Of a DNA stretch of 13,677 bases, positions 7,037 to 12,081 are shown in pieces. Numbering within the stretch: the stretch's first letter is position 1; every line of letters begins with the position of its first letter. A program made the translations under genes and the position numbers. This DNA is from an uncultured Clostridia bacterium (GTDB lineage: Bacteria > Bacillota > Clostridia > Christensenellales > Borkfalkiaceae), in assembly GCA_904501815.1 (NCBI GenBank), contig CAJGCN010000027.1, positions 1 to 13,677 on the forward strand, read 5' to 3'. The notes under the pieces are model-generated. The model worked only from the letters and a program-made list of their open reading frames with translations, was not told the origin of the DNA and searched no databases.

Positions 7037-7062
7037 CTTGAACCGTTTAGACCTGCTGATTA
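7037..7062 (-). repeat. inverted fragment of the tRNA-Thr gene
   Basis: On the minus strand this reads TAATCAGCAGGTC, then TAAA, then CGGTTCAAG. The tRNA (6950-6973) reads TAATCAGCAGGTC, GC, CGGTTCAAG. So 13 bp and 9 bp are exact reverse complements of the anticodon-stem/variable region and the T-arm. This is an inverted partial copy lying between the two direct repeats. Confidence 0.8.
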
Positions 7063-7073
7063 AATGACGGGGT

Positions 7074-7099
7074 CCCCGAAAATGAAAGCATTTTTGGGG
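7074..7099. repeat. hairpin-forming palindrome between the tRNA repeats
   Basis: CCCCGAAAATG (7074-7084), loop AAAG, CATTTTTGGGG (7089-7099): 11 pairs including one G-T. Outer GTCC/GGAC segments (7072-7075 region with 7101-7104) offer an alternative register. It is not followed by a T tract on the plus strand, so it is unlikely to be a terminator in that direction. It could be a small dispersed palindromic repeat. Confidence 0.6.
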
Positions 7100-7107
7100 T
7101 GGACAAA

Positions 7108-7182
7108 AGGTCGCCGGTTCAAGTCCGGCCAGTAGCTCCAAAGCAAAGCGGTTGGATAAACGCCAACCGTTTTTGTTTTTTG
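7108..7182 (+). repeat. 75-bp direct repeat, copy 2: 3' half of tRNA-Thr plus terminator (tRNA remnant)
   Basis: The second copy of 6958-7032. It contains an intact T-arm, acceptor 3' strand with CCA (to 7140) and terminator hairpin, but lacks the acceptor 5' strand, D-arm and anticodon arm. It cannot fold as a tRNA. An open reading frame on the opposite strand here is only the familiar tRNA antisense artefact. Confidence 0.95.
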
Positions 7183-7208
7183 CATAGCTTGTTTTTTAGC
7201 TCAAACGC

Positions 7209-7236
7209 TTGACAAAATAATAAAAATAAGTATAAT
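7209..7236 (+). promoter_or_regulatory. promoter for the yhcH-family gene
   Basis: Consensus TTGACA (7209-7214) and TATAAT (7231-7236) with 16 bp between. The start near 7243 leaves a leader of about 20 nt with a Shine-Dalgarno sequence. Confidence 0.9.
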
Positions 7237-7262
7237 AAAATAAAAAACAAACGGAGAAAATT

Positions 7263-7718
7263 ATGATTAAAGTTAATAACGTTGACGAATTAAACAAAGT
7301 CGTAGCCATTCCTGACGAAGCGGTAAAATTTTTAAAAGAAATCAACCAAGATACTCCTTGCGGGAAATATTATTTCGGTGATACCTGTTATATCAATTTA
7401 ATGAATTGTGATACGCATGCAATTAAATTTAACGACGATAACGCTGCGATTATGGAAGCGCATAACGAATATATCGACGCGCAGTTTCTCGTGAGCGGTG
7501 AAGAAAAGATGTTATACGGTTCGCGTGAAAATATGCCCGTACATAAAGAATACAATCCCGAAAAAGACGTCGTGTTTTATTGCGTAAAACCTTATCGGGA
7601 AATTTGCTATAAAGCAGGGGAAGCGATTGTTTTACCGCCCGAAGACGCGCATCAGCCAAATTGCTGTGTAAACGAGCCGATGACCCTTAAAAAAGCCGTC
7701 GTGAAAATTAAAGCATAA
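7263..7718 (+). CDS. YhcH/YjgK/YiaL family protein (DUF386; NanQ/EbgC-like sugar anomerase family)
   Basis: This family of small cupin-like beta-barrel proteins includes N-acetylneuraminate anomerase NanQ (YhcH) and EbgC, the small subunit of the evolved beta-galactosidase. The 151 residues match the family length. Visible signatures are EAHNEYIDAQFLVSGEE (65-81), with Glu65, His67 and Asp72 in the family metal/active-site block, and LPPEDAHQPN (124-133), with His130. The substrate cannot be told from sequence. Members usually sit in sialic acid or other sugar operons, but here the gene stands alone behind a consensus promoter, with no sugar genes nearby. The start is supported by GGAG (7253-7256), 6 bases upstream. 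A shared bidirectional terminator follows. Family assignment is firm; function is inferred. Confidence 0.9.
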   Translation: MIKVNNVDELNKVVAIPDEAVKFLKEINQDTPCGKYYFGDTCYINLMNCDTHAIKFNDDNAAIMEAHNEYIDAQFLVSGEEKMLYGSRENMPVHKEYNPEKDVVFYCVKPYREICYKAGEAIVLPPEDAHQPNCCVNEPMTLKKAVVKIKA

Positions 7719-7730
7719 AATCAGAAAAGA

Positions 7731-7759
7731 AATAACCGCTTGCGAGCGGTTATTTTTCT
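7731..7759. terminator. bidirectional terminator between yhcH-family gene and tmcAL
   Basis: AATAACCGCT (7731-7740), loop TGCG, AGCGGTTATT (7745-7754): a perfect 10-bp stem. The plus strand continues with TTTC. The minus strand continues with TTTCTTTTCT. It therefore serves both convergent genes. The stop codon of tmcAL (7750-7752) lies within the stem. Confidence 0.9.
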
Positions 7760-8898
7760 ATAAAAATCTCTTTTTTCTCTTTTAAGGGATATAATTGAGA
7801 ATATACTCTTTCCGCAAAAATATCCGTTTGGAAACATTGCAAAGCAACGGGGGAAAGTTTCTCTTCGTCGTGCGCTCTGATAATTAGGGGTGCTTTGGCG
7901 TTTCCTAAAACAGATAACAGGTCGGTGCGGCTCTTTTTGACGGCTAATACGTTCAAATATAAAGGCGTTTGCAAATACCGTTTTATATCTTCTTTCGTAA
8001 TATTTAACATGTTTTGCAATAAAATACGCCTTATTCTCGAAGTCGTGTAGCGAGCGGACGTCAAGCTTTCCGCAAGATGCCGTTTGCCTTGCGAAAGGGC
8101 GTTTTTAAAGGCGTATTCTAAGCCTTCCGTGCAATCGGGCGTTTGCGCAATTTCGTTAACGGTTTTGTTTAAAATAGCGTAATTTTCAATCAAGTCCAAC
8201 CCGTTTTCCAAAGAAGTAGGTAAATCATTTTTTACGTAATCGGCAATACCGTAAACGGGCGTTCCTTTGTGAATAGCTTCACGAATAGCCGTAGCCGAAG
8301 GATATTTTGTTGAAAGTGTTTTTTCTAAGTAGCCACTCCCTTGCCTTTGAATTGGTAAAATTTCAAGATTTATATTTTTGCTTAAAATAGCTTTCGTATA
8401 TTCCAACGCAAGAATATTATTCGGTGAAGTCAAAAGCGCAGGGTCGATTGCTTCTTTCCAAGCTTCCGCTCTTGCCTTTGCGTATGAAATGCCTTTAGAT
8501 AATAAGATTTGAATTTTCTCGGAAATTTCTTTCGGTTCGTTTAAAAGTAAGGTCGCCGCTTTTTTTAGTTCGCTTGCAGTGGCGCTTTCCGCACCGAAAC
8601 AAAGAACGCTTAGTTCGGGAATAGACGAAAGCAAATGAATTGCGCCTTTTGCAAAAATTTCCGCCGAAGACGTAGCGAAACAAGTAGGCAATTCAATCAC
8701 CGCGTCTGCACCGCCTAAAACGGCGTGGCGGGCGCGAACGTGTTTTTCTAAAACGGAAGCTTCACCGCGTTGTACGAAATTTCCGCTCATGAAACAAATC
8801 ACGGCGTCTGCGCCCGAAAGCCGCTGCGCTTCCCGTAATTGATATTCGTGTCCGAAATGAAAGGGATTATATTCACAAATAATTCCGCAAATTTTCAT
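7750..8898 (-). CDS. tmcAL: tRNA(Met) cytidine acetate ligase
   Basis: TmcAL (formerly YlbM) uses acetate and ATP to make N4-acetylcytidine at the wobble base of elongator tRNA-Met, through acetyl-adenylate. It is a cytoplasmic nucleotidyltransferase-fold enzyme. The protein begins MKICGIICEYNPFHFGHEYQL, with the HxGH adenylation motif at His14-His17. SGNFVQRGEAS and GGADAVIELP follow, then SPNNILALEY in the middle. From the ATG at 8898 it is 382 residues. An upstream in-frame ATG at 8970 would add 24 residues (MYNIYTLIYYS...) unlike the family. I reject it because family members start exactly at the MK-GIICEYNPFH block, and AAGGA (8913-8909) lies 10 bases before ATG 8898. The gene is divergent from pta-ackA, a common clostridial arrangement and suggestive because the pathway releases acetate. 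Confidence 0.93.
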   Translation of the reverse strand: MKICGIICEYNPFHFGHEYQLREAQRLSGADAVICFMSGNFVQRGEASVLEKHVRARHAVLGGADAVIELPTCFATSSAEIFAKGAIHLLSSIPELSVLCFGAESATASELKKAATLLLNEPKEISEKIQILLSKGISYAKARAEAWKEAIDPALLTSPNNILALEYTKAILSKNINLEILPIQRQGSGYLEKTLSTKYPSATAIREAIHKGTPVYGIADYVKNDLPTSLENGLDLIENYAILNKTVNEIAQTPDCTEGLEYAFKNALSQGKRHLAESLTSARYTTSRIRRILLQNMLNITKEDIKRYLQTPLYLNVLAVKKSRTDLLSVLGNAKAPLIIRAHDEEKLSPVALQCFQTDIFAERVYSQLYPLKEKKEIFIEK

Positions 8899-8916
8899 AA
8901 TAAGCGTTTCCTTTTC

Positions 8917-8945
8917 TTTACAATTAAAAAAAACTGTGCTATAAT
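8917..8945 (+). promoter_or_regulatory. pta-ackA promoter
   Basis: TTTACA (8917-8922) and TATAAT (8940-8945) with 17 bp between. The start near 8952 gives a leader of about 60 nt. The promoter lies within the 5' leader expected for tmcAL on the other strand. Confidence 0.85.
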
Positions 8946-8953
8946 AGATAAGC

Positions 8954-8968
8954 GTATAAATATTATAC
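8954..8968. promoter_or_regulatory. palindrome and minus-strand -10 between tmcAL and pta
   Basis: GTATAA-ATA-TTATAC is a perfect 6-bp-arm palindrome over the expected pta start site. On the minus strand, 8967-8962 reads TATAAT, a candidate -10 for tmcAL, but no good -35 is found for it. The palindrome may be an operator, or it may simply reflect back-to-back -10-like sequences. Confidence 0.4.
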
Positions 8969-9011
8969 ACGAAAATAAAAAATAAATAAAGCGTTTGAAG
9001 GAGAAATTTTT

Positions 9012-10010
9012 ATGAAGAACGTTCTTGAAGAAATAAAAATCAAGGCAAAATCTTTAAATAAGAAGATCGTGCTTTGTGAAGGCGAAGACAAGCGCGTGGT
9101 GAAAGCCGCCGCCGACGCAACCAAAGAAGGGATTGCAAAAATAGTATTGCTCGGCAATGAAGCGGAAATTAAAGCGGCGAACCCCGAAGTTGACTTAACG
9201 GGCGTGGAAATTATCGACCCGCTCAACGCTGAGAAGCTTCCCGAATACAACGCAAAACTCTGTGAACTTCGCGCGTCGAAGGGTATGACGGAAGAACAAG
9301 CGGCAAAATTATTGACGGACGGAACGTATTTTGGCGCAATGATGCTGAAAATGGGGGATGTAGACGGTTTGGTTTCGGGGGCTTGTCATTCGACGGCGAA
9401 TACGCTTAGACCCGGACTTCAAATCATTAAAACGGCAAAAGGCGTTTCTTCGGTTTCCAGCTTTAACCTTATGATTTGTCCCCCGCAAGGCAACGAATAC
9501 TGTCCCGACGGGTTAGTAGTGTTTGCTGATTGCGGATTAAATCCGACCTATACGTCGGAAGGTCTTGCCGATTGCGCGATTGCAACGGCAAATTCCGCGA
9601 AAGCGATTGCGGGAATTGACCCGAAAGTTGCGATGCTTTCTTTCTCGACGATGGGGAGCGCAAAACACGATAACGTTGCAATGGTTGCAGAAGCGACCCG
9701 CATTGCAAAAGAAAAAGCTCCCGAATTAAAGCTCGACGGCGAACTTCAATTCGATGCAGCGATCGTTCCTTCCGTAGCGGCGTTAAAAGCGCCTAATTCT
9801 TCGGTAGCTGGACAAGCGAACGTATTCGTGTTCCCCGACCTTCAATCGGGAAATATCGGCTATAAAATCGCGGAAAGACTTGGCGGATTTATGGCGGTAG
9901 GTCCTATTTGTCAAGGCTTTGCAAAACCTATCAACGATTTATCGCGTGGGTGCAAGTCGGAAGATATCGTAGCGGCGGTGGCAATTACCGCACTTCAAAC
10001 ACAACTTTAA
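9012..10010 (+). CDS. pta: phosphate acetyltransferase
   Basis: Pta converts acetyl-CoA and phosphate to acetyl phosphate and CoA, the first step of acetate formation. The 332 residues fit the short, single-domain clostridial form without the N-terminal regulatory DRTGG part of the E. coli enzyme. Family blocks in order are KIVLCEGEDKRVVKAA (about 18-33), LTDGTYFGAMMLKMGDVDGL, SGACHSTANTLRPGLQ, FADCGLNPTYTSEGLADCA, LSFSTMGSAKHD in the active site, GELQFDAAIVPSVAA, ANVFVFPDLQSGNIGYK and the C-terminal GPICQGFAKPINDLSRG. All are conserved. AAGGAG (8998-9003) supports the start 8 bases downstream. ackA follows after 15 bp, so the two are cotranscribed from the promoter at 8917. Confidence 0.97.
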   Translation: MKNVLEEIKIKAKSLNKKIVLCEGEDKRVVKAAADATKEGIAKIVLLGNEAEIKAANPEVDLTGVEIIDPLNAEKLPEYNAKLCELRASKGMTEEQAAKLLTDGTYFGAMMLKMGDVDGLVSGACHSTANTLRPGLQIIKTAKGVSSVSSFNLMICPPQGNEYCPDGLVVFADCGLNPTYTSEGLADCAIATANSAKAIAGIDPKVAMLSFSTMGSAKHDNVAMVAEATRIAKEKAPELKLDGELQFDAAIVPSVAALKAPNSSVAGQANVFVFPDLQSGNIGYKIAERLGGFMAVGPICQGFAKPINDLSRGCKSEDIVAAVAITALQTQL

Positions 10011-10025
10011 TAGGAGAAAAGAAGA

Positions 10026-11219
10026 ATGAAAGTTTTAGTTATCAATTCAGGAAGTTCTTCGTTAAAATATCAGCTTATCGATATGGAAACGGAAGGCGTA
10101 ATTGCGAAAGGTACGTGTGAAAGAATTGCTATCGACGGTTCTAAACTCACGCATAAAGCTAACGGCAAGGAATTTGTTTTTGAGCAACCTATGCCTGACC
10201 ATAACGTTGCGGTTTCGCTCGTTTTAAACGCTCTTACCGATAAAGAAACGGGCGTGATTTCTTCAATGGACGAGATTGACGCGGTAGGACACCGTGTTGT
10301 CGCTTCTGGGGAGGCCTTTAAAACTCCCGTACTCGTATCTGACGAAACCATGAAAGTAATGGAAGAAATCAAAGACCTTGCGCCCTTACATAACCCTGCG
10401 GCGATTATCGGCGTAAACGCTTGCCGTGCGGCAATGCCCAACACGCCTATGGCGCTCGTATTCGACACGAGCTTCCATTTCACGATGCCCGATTATGCGT
10501 ATATGTATCCGATTGCTTACGAAGATTACGAAAAGTATCAAATTAGACGGTACGGCTATCACGGCACGAGCCATAAATTCGTTTCGCAAGAAGCGGCGAA
10601 GTATCTTGGTAAAAAGCCTGAAGAAATCAAAGTGATCACGTGTCATTTAGGAAACGGCTCGTCGATTACGGCGGTTGACGGCGGTAAATGTGTGGATACG
10701 TCTATGGGCTTTACGCCACTTGCGGGTGTACCTATGGGAACTCGTAGCGGGGATATCGATTTTGCTGCTGCTGAATATTTGGCGAAGAAAGAAGGTTTGG
10801 ATATTTCCCAAGCGTTGACCTACTTAAATAAAAAGTGCGGTATGCTCGGCGTTTCGGGCGTGTCGTCCGATTTCCGCGACCTTACGGCGGCAAAAGCGAC
10901 AGGAAATAAGCGCGCGGCACTCGCTTTGGATTTGTTTATCTATAATTGCAAGAAATACGTTGGAGCTTACGCTGCGGCAATGAACGGCGTAGATGCAATC
11001 GTATTCACGGCAGGCGTTGGGGAAAATACCCCTTGCGTACGCGAAGGGATTTGCGAAAATATGAGCTATTTGTCCCTTGCAATCGATAAGGAAAAGAATT
11101 TGCAAAAGAACGACGGAAGTATTCGTGATATTTCCGCAAAGGATTCCAAAGTTAAAGTTTTAATCATTCCGACCAATGAAGAACTCGTGATTGCGAGAGA
11201 AACCGTAGAATTATTGTAA
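10026..11219 (+). CDS. ackA: acetate kinase
   Basis: AckA transfers the phosphate of acetyl phosphate to ADP, giving acetate and ATP, the main substrate-level ATP yield of acetogenic fermentation. The 397 residues match the family. Visible elements are VLVINSGSSSLKYQL with Asn7, GHRVVASGE with Arg90, LHNPA with His122, VFDTSFH with catalytic Asp147, YGYHGTSH with His179, CHLGNGSSITAVDGGK, MGTRSGDID with Arg240, and FTAGVGEN. A C-terminal TNEE carries the metal-binding Glu (385 or 386). Numbering is within one or two of the Methanosarcina enzyme, and no catalytic residue is missing. AGGAG (10012-10016) lies 9 bases before the ATG. No terminator follows, so some transcripts may continue into yceD-rpmF. 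Confidence 0.98.
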   Translation: MKVLVINSGSSSLKYQLIDMETEGVIAKGTCERIAIDGSKLTHKANGKEFVFEQPMPDHNVAVSLVLNALTDKETGVISSMDEIDAVGHRVVASGEAFKTPVLVSDETMKVMEEIKDLAPLHNPAAIIGVNACRAAMPNTPMALVFDTSFHFTMPDYAYMYPIAYEDYEKYQIRRYGYHGTSHKFVSQEAAKYLGKKPEEIKVITCHLGNGSSITAVDGGKCVDTSMGFTPLAGVPMGTRSGDIDFAAAEYLAKKEGLDISQALTYLNKKCGMLGVSGVSSDFRDLTAAKATGNKRAALALDLFIYNCKKYVGAYAAAMNGVDAIVFTAGVGENTPCVREGICENMSYLSLAIDKEKNLQKNDGSIRDISAKDSKVKVLIIPTNEELVIARETVELL

Positions 11220-11247
11220 AAAATTCCTTAAAGCCAGCGAAAATAAG

Positions 11248-11276
11248 TTGACAAAGTTTTTTAAATATACTATACT
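11248..11276 (+). promoter_or_regulatory. promoter for yceD-rpmF
   Basis: Perfect TTGACA (11248-11253) and TATACT (11271-11276) with 17 bp between. The start near 11283 is only about 9 nt before the ATG at 11292, so the transcript would have almost no leader. Confidence 0.85.
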
Positions 11277-11291
11277 TGTAAAGTCAGTTTT

Positions 11292-11699
11292 ATGAAGATA
11301 ATCGACGTGAGAAAACTCAATGCGCAAAAACTGTATCGCGGAAAGATAGAGTTTGACTATGCGCCCCCCGAAGAGTTAATGAGTATACCGCTCGTAAAGT
11401 TTGCTTCTTTGGTAAAAGTGGAAGCGGAATACGAATTGTTTGAAGATGATGCTTTGGAGATTACGGGAAAAATCCGCTATGAGATAGCAGGGCAATGTTC
11501 CCGTTGTTTAAAAGAAGCTTCTACAACAGTGGAAGGGGAGTTAAACGCTTTGTTTGAACCGACTCAAGAGTATGAAGACTACGGTTATTCAAACGGCAAA
11601 GTCGATTTAACGGAAGCGATTGATGATGCGATTATGGCAAGTATGCCGTTTTTGCTTAGCTGTGGTGAAGATCCCGAAGAAATCGGGTTTTCGGAATAA
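11292..11699 (+). CDS. yceD: YceD family protein (DUF177), 23S rRNA/ribosome-assembly associated
   Basis: DUF177/YceD proteins are encoded next to rpmF in most bacteria. The E. coli and plant homologues are linked to 23S rRNA accumulation. The 135 residues contain the family core LVKVEAEYELFEDDALEITGKI in two parts (about 38-59) and the CSRCLKE motif (about 70-76). The acidic DLTEAIDDAIMASMPFLLSC segment follows. The C-terminal CKGLCxxCG...NLN tail common in Firmicutes homologues is missing: the protein ends shortly after LLSCGEDPEEIGFSE. The start is ATG 11292. No Shine-Dalgarno is visible upstream, and the expected leader is about 9 nt, pointing to leaderless-type initiation or coupling to ackA read-through. 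rpmF begins 34 bp after the stop. Confidence 0.88.
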   Translation: MKIIDVRKLNAQKLYRGKIEFDYAPPEELMSIPLVKFASLVKVEAEYELFEDDALEITGKIRYEIAGQCSRCLKEASTTVEGELNALFEPTQEYEDYGYSNGKVDLTEAIDDAIMASMPFLLSCGEDPEEIGFSE

Positions 11700-11733
11700 A
11701 ATAAATTGAGAAATATAAACGAGAGGTGTTAAT

Positions 11734-11925
11734 ATGGCAGTACCTAAGAGTAAACAATCGAAGAGCAGAACGAACAAGAGATTTGCAAACTATAAGGCAA
11801 CGGCGGCTACGCTTGTAGAATGCCCCCATTGCCACGAAATGAAAGAATCGCACAAGGTTTGCAAAAGCTGCGGTTTCTACGACGGCGCGGAAGTAGTTTC
11901 CAAGAACGAAGAAAAGAAAGACTAA
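11734..11925 (+). CDS. rpmF: 50S ribosomal protein L32
   Basis: A structural protein of the large ribosomal subunit. The 63 residues start MAVPKSKQSKSRTNKR, the hallmark L32 N terminus. A zinc ribbon follows, with Cys30-x2-Cys33 (CPHC) and Cys43-x2-Cys46 (CKSC), so this is the zinc-binding (C+) form, not the cysteine-free paralogue used under zinc limitation. The acidic/lysine-rich tail ends EEKKD. AGAGGTG (11722-11728) is the ribosome binding site, 5 bases upstream. It is the second gene after yceD and is closed by a clear terminator. plsX, often the next gene in other Firmicutes, is not here. Confidence 0.98.
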   Translation: MAVPKSKQSKSRTNKRFANYKATAATLVECPHCHEMKESHKVCKSCGFYDGAEVVSKNEEKKD

Positions 11926-11940
11926 TCGTTCGTCTGATTA

Positions 11941-11977
11941 AAAAAGCAGGCGGGTTGCATTATGCACCCGCTTTTTT
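11941..11977 (+). terminator. Rho-independent terminator after rpmF
   Basis: GCGGGT (11950-11955), a bulged T, GCA, loop TTA, TGC and ACCCGC (11966-11971), followed by TTTTTT (11972-11977). A-rich sequence upstream can extend the stem. Confidence 0.9.
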
Positions 11978-12026
11978 GCGTTGTGTTTTATCCGTTTGAT
12001 TAACCGAAGTTAAGTCTTTAAAAACC

Positions 12027-12055
12027 TTGACAAAAACAAGGGTAAATGCTATAAT
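12027..12055 (+). promoter_or_regulatory. promoter for the copper ATPase gene
   Basis: Perfect TTGACA (12027-12032) and TATAAT (12050-12055) with 17 bp between, a full consensus sigma-A promoter. I see no obvious CopY or CsoR operator around it, so strong unregulated or repressor-controlled expression cannot be told apart. Confidence 0.9.
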
Positions 12056-12081
12056 TTAAGAAAAAGAGTTTGGAGAATTTT

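Noticed and set aside
6953..7141. Open reading frame on the minus strand with repeated LLAGLEPATC-like ends
   Set aside because: It is the antisense of the tRNA-Thr gene and its duplicated 3' half; such frames are well-known annotation artefacts.
6915..7182. Integrative element at the tRNA gene
   Set aside because: No integrase or cargo lies between the repeats; only the duplicated tRNA end remains, so I report the repeat but not an element.
8899..8970. Longer tmcAL start at 8970 adding 24 residues
   Set aside because: The extension is unlike the family and runs through the promoter region; ATG 8898 fits the family start and has a Shine-Dalgarno sequence.
10070..10483. Long minus-strand frames inside ackA, and similar ones inside dnaE, pfkA, nrdD and pta
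   Set aside because: They lie wholly within well-supported genes, have no ribosome binding sites and no family features.
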